From positions 1-64,000 of the forward strand of contig CAZFSO010000004.1 of NCBI GenBank assembly GCA_964522095.1: a stretch of DNA of 64,000 nt. The letters are read 5' to 3'. Below the pieces are notes generated by a model. That model did no database searches. It had not been told where the DNA came from and saw only the letters and a list, made by a program, of their open reading frames with translations. The translations under genes were made by a program, and so were the position numbers. The number at the start of each line of letters is the position of its first letter. The stretch's first letter is position 1. This stretch comes from UBA6054 sp964522095 (GTDB lineage Bacteria; Planctomycetota; Phycisphaerae; Phycisphaerales; UBA1924). Positions 1-8,521 of this stretch are shown one piece after another.

Positions 1-693
1 GGAAATGTCGTTCGTGTTCGTTTCGTCGCCCCAGATGACCGGCGGAACCAGGACGTCCGGGTCGAGCGGGCGGAGACCGGCGAAGTACAGATAACTGATG
101 TTGTACGAGATCACGTCCTGCTCGCGGGCGGGCGGCTCGGGGATCTTGCTGACCCCTTGCAGGTACCGGTGCCCCTCGGACGCCTGGGTTCCGTAGTAGC
201 GATCTTCCTTGTCCCTCGGGCACGTGAGCACCTCGAAGGCTTCGAGGTAGCCGCGCATCACCGGAGTGTCTTCGCCGTTCACATACGCGCCGACACCGCC
301 GACCGGCCCACCGATATAGCCTCGATCGCCGACGGGGGCGCCGGACCCTGACCATTCGGCATCGCCAACCTGGAACAGGCTGAAAAAGCCGGCGACACCG
401 CCCGCGTACTGCTGCTTCGCCATGACTTCCTTGCGGCTCAGCGGGGCTTGACCGGTTCCTGGGTCCGCCGGAATCACCGGGAACCAATCCTTGTAATCGT
501 GCCCGTACATCAGCATCGCCTGCCCGATGGATCGGTTGTTCGCCTGGCAGCGGAGGTCCTGGGCGGTGAGGCGCGCCCGGCCGATCGCCGGCAGCAGGAT
601 GCCGATCAGCAGCGCGATGATCGCGATGACGACCAGCAGTTCGATGAGCGTAAACGCCCCTTCGCGTCGGCGGGTGCGGTACTCTTGCGGCAT
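1..693 (-). CDS. Prepilin-type N-terminal methylation protein, 3' end outside window
   Basis: Reading frame stays open to the window edge, so only the first 231 residues are seen. Starting at ATG 693 the protein has a short basic leader (MPQEYRTRRREG) followed by AFTLIELLVVIAIIALLIG, the classic type IV pilin/type II secretion pseudopilin methylation motif: cleavage after the Gly, Phe/Ala at +1, Glu at +5, then a 20-residue hydrophobic helix. After it comes the planctomycete-type stretch ILLPAIGRAR with a conserved region containing CQANNRSIGQ. These proteins are typically large families in Planctomycetota, probably processed by a prepilin peptidase and anchored in the inner membrane or assembled in a secretion pseudopilus; the exact role of this copy is not known. 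A GAGGGA Shine-Dalgarno lies just upstream of the ATG. It is divergent from the GH13 gene. Confidence 0.9.
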   Translation of the reverse strand, partial: MPQEYRTRRREGAFTLIELLVVIAIIALLIGILLPAIGRARLTAQDLRCQANNRSIGQAMLMYGHDYKDWFPVIPADPGTGQAPLSRKEVMAKQQYAGGVAGFFSLFQVGDAEWSGSGAPVGDRGYIGGPVGGVGAYVNGEDTPVMRGYLEAFEVLTCPRDKEDRYYGTQASEGHRYLQGVSKIPEPPAREQDVISYNISYLYFAGLRPLDPDVLVPPVIWGDETNTNDIS

Positions 694-775
694 GGGTCCC
701 TCATCCGCCGGGCTTCCGGCATCGCAGCGGCCGCCGCGGCGGCCTGTCCCTCGATCGCGAGTCTAACGGAACACC

Positions 776-2881
776 ATGCCCAAGGTCAATCGAATGTGCT
801 TTCGTGCGGGTTTCGTGGCGATGGTTGCGGGCGTGGCCGGGGTCTGGACGGGCACGGCCCTGGCGGGCCAGCCGGACGGAGCCGTGCAAACGGAAGTCCG
901 TCTGGTCAGCGTGCGCCCGGGCCTGATCGAGGTGAGCCTGCCGGCCGAGGCGGGGGAGCCGGACACGCTGCAACTCCGCGTGCCGGGGCGGGGCCAGCCC
1001 GGGCGGCGGGCGCCGTTCCGGCCCGATCCGGCCGATCCGGACCGGCTAATCGCGCGGCTCAGTTCGCCCACGCCGCTGCTGCCGGGGCGGACGCTGCGTC
1101 TGGAGGTCCGGGCCCTCGATGAGACCGGCCGGTGGGCGCCGTCCGGGCGACCGATGTTCGTGCGCGGGGGGACGCCGAGCGACCACGGCGTGCCGGACTG
1201 GGCCAAGGGCGTCGTGTGGTATCAGGTCTTTCCCGAGCGTTTCCGCAACGGGAATCCGGACAACGACCCGTACGCGTGGGACCGCACGGTGGTGGGCTGG
1301 GACCGGTCGCCGGAGGCGGTGAGCGGGGAGGAGATCGAGATGCAGTGGAACCGGCGGCTGGTCGAGCCGCGGTTCTTCTCGGCGGATCCGACGCGGTGGT
1401 GGGGGGCCGCGGGGCAGGTGGTCTTCCAGCGCCGGTACGGGGGCGACCTGCAGGGCGTCGTCGAGCGTCTGGACCACATCGCGGGCCTGGGCGTGACGGG
1501 GCTGTACCTCTGCCCGGTGTTCGAGGCCCGGTCGCTGCACAAGTACGAGGCGTCGGACCACCGGCACGTGGACCCGACGCTGGGGCACCCGGGCACGCCC
1601 GGCCCGGTGGACCGGTCGGCCGAGGACCCCTCGGACGAGACGACCTGGGCGTGGGAGCCGGCCGACCGGTACCTGGTCGAGACGCTGCTGCCCGAGGCGC
1701 GCCGGCGCGGGATGCGGGTGATCCTCGACGGGGTGTGGAACCACGTGGGGCGTGACCATTTCGCCTTCCGCGACGTGCTCGAGAACGGGCGGGACTCGGC
1801 GTACGCCGACTGGTTCAAGGTCGAGTTCGACGACGAGGGGCGCGTGCTGCGGTACGAGGCCTGGGACCGGCCCAACGGCGCGCTGCCCGAGTTCCGCCAG
1901 ACGCCCGAGGGCGACCTGGCGCCGGGCCCGAAGGCTCACGTGTTCGCCGTCACGCGCCGGTGGATGGACCCCAACGGGGACGGCGACCCCTCGGACGGCG
2001 TCGACGGCTGGCGTCTGGACGTCGCCCCGGACATCGGAATGGCCTTCTGGCGGTCGTGGCGTGAGTTCGTGCGGTCCATCAACCCGGACGCGCTGCTGGT
2101 CGGCGAGATCTGGACGGACGCGGCCCGCTGGTTCGAAGGGGAGGCGTTCGACGCGCAGATGAACTACCCGCTGGCCTACGCGGTGGCGGACTGGCTCTCG
2201 ATCGGTCAGGCGGAGACGGACGCGGCGCGGTTCGCCGAGCGGGTCAACAAGGTGCTGCACCATCACCCGGCGCACACCCTGGCGCAGATGAACCTGATCG
2301 CCTCGCACGACACGGAGCGGGGGGCGTCGCTGATGCACAACCGCACGGAGCGGGGGTTCGACAACGGGGCGAAGCCGTGGGCGCCGGGGTCGGGGTACGA
2401 CGCGGGGCCGGTGGACGACGAGGCCCGCCGACGGATGCTCACGGCCTACGCCCTGCTGACGGCGTTGCCGGGCTCGGCGATGGTGTACAACGGCGACGAG
2501 TTCGCCATGGCGGGCGCGGACGATCCGGACAACCGGCGCCCCATCCCGTGGGACGAGGCGGAGGATGGGGCGATGGGGGCGTTCCGCGACGCGGTCGGCG
2601 CGGTGCTGGGCCTGCGGACGCACCCCGAAGTGGGCAGCACGCTGCGCTACGGGTCGTCTGAGGTGGTCCCGGGCCCGGGCGACGGCGTGGTGGTGCGCCG
2701 GTGGATCGACAGCGGGATGGTGGAGGTTGCGGTCGCGCGGACCGGGGAGGCGTCGTTTCTGCAACCCCTGCCCGGGTGGGAGGTTGCGGGCGAGGTGGAG
2801 ATCCCGGGCGCTGAGGCGGTGCTGAGGGGGACGGCGGGGGCGGTGCGGCTGCGCCTGCTGGAACGGGTCTGGGACCGGTAA
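776..2881 (+). CDS. Secreted GH13 alpha-amylase family glycoside hydrolase (cyclomaltodextrinase/neopullulanase-like)
   Basis: 701 residues with an N-terminal signal peptide (hydrophobic core about residues 10-30 ending ALAG), a beta-rich N-terminal domain (about 36-130, position of a CBM34-like domain) and a (beta/alpha)8 GH13 barrel starting near WYQVFPERF. All four GH13 signature regions are present: region I DGVWNHVG near 317-324, region II GWRLDVA with nucleophile Asp415, region III VGEIW with acid/base Glu444, and region IV ASHDTE with Asp512. It should hydrolyse alpha-1,4/1,6-glucans outside the cytoplasm. The long first-domain arrangement and QVFPERFRNGNP sequence resemble the cyclomaltodextrinase/neopullulanase branch, but exact specificity cannot be read from sequence. 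A later ATG (797) is a possible alternative start; 776 gives the better basic n-region. Neighbouring dockerin protein and CBM48-like esterase suggest a polysaccharide-use locus. Confidence 0.93.
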   Translation: MPKVNRMCFRAGFVAMVAGVAGVWTGTALAGQPDGAVQTEVRLVSVRPGLIEVSLPAEAGEPDTLQLRVPGRGQPGRRAPFRPDPADPDRLIARLSSPTPLLPGRTLRLEVRALDETGRWAPSGRPMFVRGGTPSDHGVPDWAKGVVWYQVFPERFRNGNPDNDPYAWDRTVVGWDRSPEAVSGEEIEMQWNRRLVEPRFFSADPTRWWGAAGQVVFQRRYGGDLQGVVERLDHIAGLGVTGLYLCPVFEARSLHKYEASDHRHVDPTLGHPGTPGPVDRSAEDPSDETTWAWEPADRYLVETLLPEARRRGMRVILDGVWNHVGRDHFAFRDVLENGRDSAYADWFKVEFDDEGRVLRYEAWDRPNGALPEFRQTPEGDLAPGPKAHVFAVTRRWMDPNGDGDPSDGVDGWRLDVAPDIGMAFWRSWREFVRSINPDALLVGEIWTDAARWFEGEAFDAQMNYPLAYAVADWLSIGQAETDAARFAERVNKVLHHHPAHTLAQMNLIASHDTERGASLMHNRTERGFDNGAKPWAPGSGYDAGPVDDEARRRMLTAYALLTALPGSAMVYNGDEFAMAGADDPDNRRPIPWDEAEDGAMGAFRDAVGAVLGLRTHPEVGSTLRYGSSEVVPGPGDGVVVRRWIDSGMVEVAVARTGEASFLQPLPGWEVAGEVEIPGAEAVLRGTAGAVRLRLLERVWDR

Positions 2882-3039
2882 TCTCCGGCCCGGTCGGGCC
2901 CGCCGAGGGGATTCGCCCGGTTTGTGCTGGCGTTCGGGGGCCGATTCGCTATCCTGAGCGGATTCGCCGTCCCCGTGCGCGGGACGGCCCGGAGCGAGCG
3001 TGCGCGGCGGGTCCGCCGCGATCTGACGAGGGAGATGAC

Positions 3040-5091
3040 ATGAAGATCAGCGAGTTGGTGTGCGCGGCGGGTCTGGTCGTGGCGGCCGGGGCGGCGGGGG
3101 CGCAGCCCACGGTCGACGGCGTGTTCAACCCGGCCACCGAGGGGTCGTTCTACAGCGACATCCTTTGGACGAACAACGTGCCCACGGGCTTCGGCGACAA
3201 CCAGGCCGGTGACTTTACCGGCGGCAACTTCGGCAACCCTGAGGCGGTGTCGACGGGGGTCGAGATCCGCGTGCCGCTGGCGGCGCTGGGCTTGACGGGC
3301 GGGGAGACCGTCCGCATCGCGGGCTGGGTCGCGTCGGGCGACCGGACCTTCAAGTCCAACCAGATCATCGGCCAGTTGCCGGTCGACACGCACAACCTCG
3401 GCGGGCCGCAGGACTTCAACAGCGCGCCCCTGGACACGACGACCCAGCACGTGACGGTGAACCTCGGGTCGATCGCGTCGGGAACGCGGACGGTCGACGG
3501 CTCGCTCGACGGCGGGGTGGCAGGCTCTGCCTACACCCGCGTGTTCCTCCAGCAGAACTACACCGGCTTCGGCAACGAGACCGACGGCACGGTCGACGGC
3601 TCGGGACCCAACGGCGGCGGGTCGGAGATCGACGCGGTCTACATGGCCAAGGACGCGACCAACCTGTACATCTTCGTCGCGGGCAACCTCGAGACCAACG
3701 GCAACGGGCTGGACATCTACCTGGACACCGGCGCGGGCGGGTCCGGCACGCTCGGCTCGGCCGGCGGTTCGGGCGGGTTCATCCCCGGCGGGCAGGCGGG
3801 GCAGGTGTTTGATGCCGGGTTCACCGCCAACTACGTGCTGTCGGTCGACTCGTTCGACCACGACTCGGACGGCGGGACCGTCAATGTGCCCCGCGTGTTC
3901 TTCGGCAACCTGGCCGACCAGGTCCGCCTGGCGGGCAGCATCTCGGGGTACGGCGCGGGCGGCGCGGGCACGGCGACGGGCGGCGACGCCGGCGCGCCGA
4001 GCATCGCGCTGGGCGTGAACAACTCCAACACCCAGGGCGTCGAGGGCAACCCCGCATCGCCGACGCCGGTCGCGCCCGACGACGAGTGGGCCTACGGCTC
4101 GGAACTCAACAACGTCCGGGCCTACGTCGACACCGCCGACAACCGCCTCTACGTGTTCATCGGGGCGAACATGGAGGTCAACTACAACAAGATGCAGTTG
4201 TTCTTCGACGTCCGGCCGGGCGGGCAGAACACGCTGCGCGACGACAACGTGGACATCTCCTTCAACGGCCTGAACAGCAACGCGGGCGTGACCTTCGACG
4301 CGGGCTTCGAGGCCGACTACTGGCTGAACGTGAACACCGGCGTGGACGGCGGCACCGGCGACCTGCAGCGCTACGCCGACGCGGCGGTGCTGCGCACCAA
4401 CGGGGCCAACTTCGACCCGTTCTTCGGCGTCATCACCGACTACGGGGCCTACCACGGCGGCTCCGTGGACTCGACCCCGCTGATCGACTTCGACGGCCCG
4501 CGACTGGACATCCAGGACGGCTCGCTGGGCAGTCTGTACACCGAGTTCGCCCCGCGCCTGACCTCGGACAATCCCATGGCGCCCATCCCCAACCTGATCG
4601 AGGCGATGCTCAACAACTCGAACGTGGGCGGCGTGACGGAGAACGCGGCGGTCGCGTCGGCGGTGCGGGCCGTGAACACGGGCGTCGAGATCTCCATTGA
4701 CCTGGACGAACTGGGCTGGGACGGTCAGCAGGACATCCTGATGGCCGGCTGGATCTCCAACGCCGGGTTCGACTTCATCTCCAACCAGGTCTTCGGCGGG
4801 TTGCCGGACGGGACGGAGAACATCGGCTCGCGCGACACCGACGGCGACGGGATCAACGACCTGGACTTCAACGGCATCGCGGGCGTCCAGTTCATCAACC
4901 TCTCGCAGCCCCCGGCCCCGTCGTGCCCGGGTGATTTCAACAACAGCGGCACCGTCGACATCTTCGACCTGCTCGGCTTCATCGACGCCTACACCACCGG
5001 CAACACCGCGGCGGACTTCAACAACAGCGGCACCGTCGACATCTTCGACCTGCTGGGCTACCTGGACGCCTACAACGCCGGCTGCCCGTGA
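3040..5091 (+). CDS. Secreted GC-type dockerin protein with internal repeats
   Basis: 683 residues: a signal peptide ending near AAGAQP (about residue 21), a long Asp/Gly/Asn-rich beta-type body, and a C-terminal GC-type dockerin from Cys629 to the end. The body holds related segments twice: one with GWVASG..SNQIIGQLP near residues 88-115 and one with GWISNA..SNQVFGGLP near 567-590, plus two 'YIF/YVF..G.N' segments in the middle, suggesting tandem CBM9/DOMON-like sugar-binding or similar beta sandwiches. The C-terminal module contains two EF-hand-like loops (DFNNSGTVDIFD twice; ligands at 1,3,5,7,9,12) bracketed by CP and GCP cysteines. Such dockerins are common in Phycisphaerae exoproteins; the matching receptor is not in this window. 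No catalytic motif recognised. A strong terminator follows. Confidence 0.9.
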   Translation: MKISELVCAAGLVVAAGAAGAQPTVDGVFNPATEGSFYSDILWTNNVPTGFGDNQAGDFTGGNFGNPEAVSTGVEIRVPLAALGLTGGETVRIAGWVASGDRTFKSNQIIGQLPVDTHNLGGPQDFNSAPLDTTTQHVTVNLGSIASGTRTVDGSLDGGVAGSAYTRVFLQQNYTGFGNETDGTVDGSGPNGGGSEIDAVYMAKDATNLYIFVAGNLETNGNGLDIYLDTGAGGSGTLGSAGGSGGFIPGGQAGQVFDAGFTANYVLSVDSFDHDSDGGTVNVPRVFFGNLADQVRLAGSISGYGAGGAGTATGGDAGAPSIALGVNNSNTQGVEGNPASPTPVAPDDEWAYGSELNNVRAYVDTADNRLYVFIGANMEVNYNKMQLFFDVRPGGQNTLRDDNVDISFNGLNSNAGVTFDAGFEADYWLNVNTGVDGGTGDLQRYADAAVLRTNGANFDPFFGVITDYGAYHGGSVDSTPLIDFDGPRLDIQDGSLGSLYTEFAPRLTSDNPMAPIPNLIEAMLNNSNVGGVTENAAVASAVRAVNTGVEISIDLDELGWDGQQDILMAGWISNAGFDFISNQVFGGLPDGTENIGSRDTDGDGINDLDFNGIAGVQFINLSQPPAPSCPGDFNNSGTVDIFDLLGFIDAYTTGNTAADFNNSGTVDIFDLLGYLDAYNAGCP

Positions 5092-5122
5092 GCCCGGCTG
5101 GACGCGTTGCGTGAACGGACCG

Positions 5123-5157
5123 ACCGCCCGGGGCCGAAGCCCGGGCGGTTGTTTTTT
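5123..5157 (+). terminator. Rho-independent terminator after the dockerin gene
   Basis: A 10-bp stem ACCGCCCGGG (5123-5132) pairs perfectly with CCCGGGCGGT (5140-5149) around a 7-nt loop, followed by TGTTTTTT (5150-5157). It lies 31 nt after the dockerin stop codon. Because it overlaps the most upstream in-frame start of the next gene, it also argues for a later start of the esterase. Confidence 0.92.
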
Positions 5158-5193
5158 CGCCGGTGTATCATGGGCGCACGTCGGAGAACACAG

Positions 5194-6498
5194 ATGCGAC
5201 ACCCGGTCATTCGAGCCATCGCCGTCGTCCTCGGGGTTGTCCACGGGGTGCTTGCGCCCGGCGCGTTTGCCGACACGGAGCCCGACATGGTCCAGCCGGA
5301 GTTGCTGCCGCAGGGGTTCGTGCTGGTGGTCGAGGACGCGCAGCGCCAGGCGACGCCGGATCAGCCGATCTACTTCGCGTCGAGCATCAACGGGTGGAAC
5401 CCGGCGGACCCGGACTTCGTGCTCACGCCGCGGTCGGACACCCGCTGGCAGATCGTGATCGACGAGATCCCGGCGAACACGACCATCGCCTTCAAACTGA
5501 CGATGGGCGGCTGGGACCGAGAGGAACTCGACGGGACCGGCCAGCCGATCGAGAACCGCAGCCTGCCCAAGGTGGACCGGTCCAGGCTGGCGCCGGGGGA
5601 GCGTCCGGTGATCGAGGTCCGCGTGCCGGAGTTCCGCACGCCGGTGGCGCTCGCCGAGGCGGTGCGCGAGTCCGGGCCGTACCGGACGCTGCGGGTCACC
5701 GGCGACGTGCGCCGCCTGCAGGTCCGGGGCGGGGGCCAGGGGGCCGAGGCGCTGACGCGCGACCTGCTTGTCTGGCTGCCGCCGGGCTATTCCGATCCGG
5801 AGAACGAGGGGCGGACCTACCCGGTGCTGTACCTGATGGACGGGCAGAACGTGTTCGAGGCCGTCCCGGGCCTGCCGGGGGAGTGGGAGGCCGACGAGAC
5901 CGCCCAGCGTCTGATCGAGGCGGGCGAGGTCGAGCCGGTGATCATCGTGGGCGTGCCGCACGCGGGCGAGCACCGGCTGAGCGAGTACCTGCCGTTCGGG
6001 TCGATCCAGCGGCAGCCGGGCGACGGTGCGGCGTTCGTGGCCTGGATGCGGTCGGAGGTCATGCCGCGGGTCGAGCGGGCGTTCCGCGTGCGGGGCGGGC
6101 CGGAGAGCACCGCCATCGGCGGGGCGTCGCTGGGCGGCGCGATCGCGCTGTACGCCTCGACGAGCCACCCGGACGTGTTCGGCAAGGCGCTGGTCGAGTC
6201 GCTGCCGCTGCTGGCCGACGACGGCGTGGCGGCGCGGGCCTACCTGGACTCAATCGAAGGGTGGCCCGGGCGCCTGGCCATCGGCATGGGCGGGCGTGAG
6301 GTCAGCAACCACGAGCGCGACACCGAGCGGAACGCGATGTACCGCGCGTGGGCCGAGGAACTCGCCGAACGGGCGTCGGCGGCCGGGCTGGGGGGCGAGC
6401 GGCTGCTGGTGCGGATCGACCCCGAGGCGAACCACAACGAGCCGGCCTGGGCCGCACGGTTCCCGGACGCGCTGCGGTTCCTGTTCCCCGCCGAGTGA
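5194..6498 (+). CDS. Secreted esterase-D-like hydrolase with N-terminal CBM48/starch-binding-like domain
   Basis: 434 residues from ATG 5194. I chose this start because GGAG sits 7 nt upstream and the protein then begins with a normal signal peptide (MRHPVIRAIAVVLGVVHG..AFA); earlier in-frame starts at 5107 and 5170 fall in the terminator or on a TATCAT -10-like box. After the signal comes a small beta domain (about 35-105: FASSINGWNPADPDF..WQIVIDEIP..AFKLTMG) typical of CBM48/AMPK-type glycan-binding folds, then an alpha/beta hydrolase of the putative-esterase family: LPPGYSDPENE, YLMDGQNVF, nucleophile elbow GGASLGG, and a late EANHNEP carrying the likely catalytic His. Family members cleave ester links on carbohydrates or small acyl esters (feruloyl/acetyl xylan esterase, IroE/Fes relatives). 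Substrate unknown; position beside the GH13 enzyme favours carbohydrate. Confidence 0.85.
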   Translation: MRHPVIRAIAVVLGVVHGVLAPGAFADTEPDMVQPELLPQGFVLVVEDAQRQATPDQPIYFASSINGWNPADPDFVLTPRSDTRWQIVIDEIPANTTIAFKLTMGGWDREELDGTGQPIENRSLPKVDRSRLAPGERPVIEVRVPEFRTPVALAEAVRESGPYRTLRVTGDVRRLQVRGGGQGAEALTRDLLVWLPPGYSDPENEGRTYPVLYLMDGQNVFEAVPGLPGEWEADETAQRLIEAGEVEPVIIVGVPHAGEHRLSEYLPFGSIQRQPGDGAAFVAWMRSEVMPRVERAFRVRGGPESTAIGGASLGGAIALYASTSHPDVFGKALVESLPLLADDGVAARAYLDSIEGWPGRLAIGMGGREVSNHERDTERNAMYRAWAEELAERASAAGLGGERLLVRIDPEANHNEPAWAARFPDALRFLFPAE

Positions 6499-6499
6499 A

Positions 6500-7519
6500 T
6501 CAGCCGGGGTAGGCGATCGCGCGGCCCTCGGCGGCGCTGCGCCGCTCGGCCTCGATCAGGCGGGTCACGGCCAGGGCGTCGTCCAGGCTCGGCAGGCCGG
6601 AGGCGTCGGCGGTGACGACCGCGTTGACCATGGCCCGGGCCTGCGCGTCGTAGCCGGTGTGGGCCGGCAGGGGGACCGGGCGTGGCCCGTCGGACGTGTG
6701 GAGCGTCATGGCGGGGTCGCGGGACGAGTCGAAGGCAGCGACCGCCCGCTCGAACTCGACGGTGAAGCCCATGCGGAAGGGGAAGCCGGCGCTCAGCCAG
6801 CCGCCTTCGGTCGCGACCGCCGGGCCGCCCGGGTAGCGCATGTGGGTGGAGACGTGGCGTGCGTCGCCGACGGAGTGGACGGATTCTGGCGGGCCGAACA
6901 GCCAGAGGGCCAGGTCGGCGTCGTGGACGTGCAGGTCGAAGATGGCCCCGCCGCAGCGGTCGGGGTCGGCGTAGAAGTCGGCCCACGCCGGGGCCGAGCC
7001 GAGGCGTTCGAAGCGCGCGTGACGGACGGACCCGTGCTCGCCGGATGCGACGAGGCGTTTGAGGTCGGCCCAGCCCGGCCAGTGCCGCATGCACATCGCG
7101 GGCACGCAGAGCCGGTCGGACCGGCGGGCGTGTGCGATCAGGCGCTCGACCTCGGGCGACGACAGGGCCACGGGCTTCTCGACGAGCACGTGGCGCCCGG
7201 CGTCGATGGCGCGGATGGCCAGGTCCACGTGCGAGTCGGTGTGCGTGCAGACGCTGACCAGGTCGATCGAGCCGTCGGCGAGCAGTTCGTCGGGGTCGGC
7301 GTAGCCCCGCACGGCGTCCGGGTCGAACGGCGGGTCCCGGTCGGCCGCGGCGATGTTGCCGGCGTGGGCGGCGCGCCCCGCGCGGCGTTCGGCGTTCGGG
7401 TCGCACACGGCGCGCAGCACGCAGGGGGCGCCGGTCCGGGCGGCGGCGGCGTAGGCCCGGGCGTGCGTCTGGCCCATGAAGCCCATGCCGATGATGCCGA
7501 CCCCGACCGGGGCGGTCAT
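6500..7519 (-). CDS. Gfo/Idh/MocA family NAD(P)-dependent oxidoreductase
   Basis: 339 residues from ATG 7519, whose ATGA overlaps the stop of the upstream TIM-barrel gene by 4 nt. The N-terminus has the Rossmann fingerprint GVGIIGMGFMGQTHA; the middle has the family's EKP motif (VLVEKPVALS, catalytic Lys) and a DLHVHDADLALWLFG segment with the Asp/His pair typical of inositol- and glucose-fructose-type dehydrogenases. It should oxidise or epimerise a sugar, sugar alcohol or cyclitol using NAD(P). It forms a two-gene operon with the isomerase and lies opposite a ROK kinase and SSS transporter, so the four probably serve one sugar or sugar-derivative pathway. The actual substrate cannot be deduced. 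Confidence 0.9.
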   Translation of the reverse strand: MTAPVGVGIIGMGFMGQTHARAYAAAARTGAPCVLRAVCDPNAERRAGRAAHAGNIAAADRDPPFDPDAVRGYADPDELLADGSIDLVSVCTHTDSHVDLAIRAIDAGRHVLVEKPVALSSPEVERLIAHARRSDRLCVPAMCMRHWPGWADLKRLVASGEHGSVRHARFERLGSAPAWADFYADPDRCGGAIFDLHVHDADLALWLFGPPESVHSVGDARHVSTHMRYPGGPAVATEGGWLSAGFPFRMGFTVEFERAVAAFDSSRDPAMTLHTSDGPRPVPLPAHTGYDAQARAMVNAVVTADASGLPSLDDALAVTRLIEAERRSAAEGRAIAYPG

Positions 7520-8349
7520 GGCCGGCCCGCCCAGACGGCGTGCTGGCGGACCATCGCGACCGCCCGGGCCACGTCCTCGACGCGGCGGTCGCCGGCCTCG
7601 CGTTCGACGATCAGGTCCCGGTCCCGCAGGCGCTCGCCCACGACGCGGAAGAACGCCGCCCAATCGACCGCGCCCTCGCCGGCGGGGACCTCGGCGCCCC
7701 ACGCGCCCGGTTCGGCGGCGGGGGTCGCGTCCTTGACGTGGAGTTGTACGACCCGCGGCGCGAGGTCGGCGAGCGCCGCCACGGGGTCGCCCATGGCGTA
7801 GAGGATCATGTTCGCGGGGTCGAAGTTCACGCCCGCGTCCGGGCGGTCGAGTTCGTCGAGGGCGTCGAGCAGGGTGGCGGCGGATTCCTGGCCGGTCTCG
7901 AAGCCGATGCGCACGCCGTGGTCGGCGAATGCGTCGACGACCTGGCGCAGGCGGTCGATCAGGGTGGCGCGTTCCGGGTCCGTGGGTTCGTGGGGGATGA
8001 ACCCGGCGTGCAGCGTCACCAGCGGCAGGCCCATCCGTGCCGCGAGGGCGGCGTTCTCGCGGGCGGCTTGGAGGTTGGCCGGCCAGGTCGCGTCCGGGCG
8101 CACGCCGCCGGTGCGCCGGATCGAGTCCATCGTGGTGTAGTCCTCGCCGGCGGTGCCCATCATGCCCGAGCGCACCGTCACGCCCGCCTCGGCCAGCGCG
8201 TCGACGGTCTCGGCCTCGTCCCACCGGCCATCGCGGACGGGGTCGAGCGCGAGTTGCACGGCGTCGACGCCGCACGCGGCGAGTTGGGCGACGAGGTCGC
8301 GCGGCGACCGGGGACGCAGGGACCACGAGCACACGCCGACGCACGCCAT
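7516..8349 (-). CDS. Sugar phosphate isomerase/epimerase (xylose-isomerase-like TIM barrel)
   Basis: 277 residues. The start ATG 8349 has GGGAGA 7-8 nt upstream. The sequence follows the AP-endonuclease-2/xylose isomerase-like TIM barrel: a first strand GVCSWSL, later TLHAGFI, FETGQES (metal Glu), NFDPANMILYA (Asp/Asn ligand strand), VQLHVKDA (His-x-Lys/Asp) and EVPAGEGAVDW. These residues form the divalent-metal site that isomerises or epimerises ketoses or inosose-type compounds. Translationally coupled to the downstream Gfo/Idh/MocA dehydrogenase (ATGA overlap), a combination frequent in myo-inositol or unusual hexose catabolism. Confidence 0.88.
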   Translation of the reverse strand: MACVGVCSWSLRPRSPRDLVAQLAACGVDAVQLALDPVRDGRWDEAETVDALAEAGVTVRSGMMGTAGEDYTTMDSIRRTGGVRPDATWPANLQAARENAALAARMGLPLVTLHAGFIPHEPTDPERATLIDRLRQVVDAFADHGVRIGFETGQESAATLLDALDELDRPDAGVNFDPANMILYAMGDPVAALADLAPRVVQLHVKDATPAAEPGAWGAEVPAGEGAVDWAAFFRVVGERLRDRDLIVEREAGDRRVEDVARAVAMVRQHAVWAGRP

Positions 8350-8521
8350 CAGGCGGTCTCCCGCGTGGGTTGGCTGAAGGTGTCGCGCATCGGGCGGCTC
8401 CGGTGATGGGTGGACGGGAGCGGGACGGAAAGAAGGCGGCCGGGACGGTTCCCGGCGGGCAAGGATCGACTACCTTACAGGCCGGGCGCGTCGTGTCAAT
8501 CGGCCCGCGGGAGCGTTGAGG

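Noticed and set aside
5107..5193. Upstream starts for the esterase (5107 or 5170)
   Set aside because: 5107 lies before and within the terminator, and 5170 lies on a TATCAT -10-like element. ATG 5194 has a Shine-Dalgarno and a normal signal peptide.
2647..6168. Very long minus-strand open frame across the dockerin and esterase genes, and similar kilobase-long frames elsewhere
   Set aside because: In DNA this GC-rich stop codons are rare on all frames. The product is Arg/Val/His-rich with no domain, while the plus strand encodes signal peptides, catalytic motifs and dockerins.
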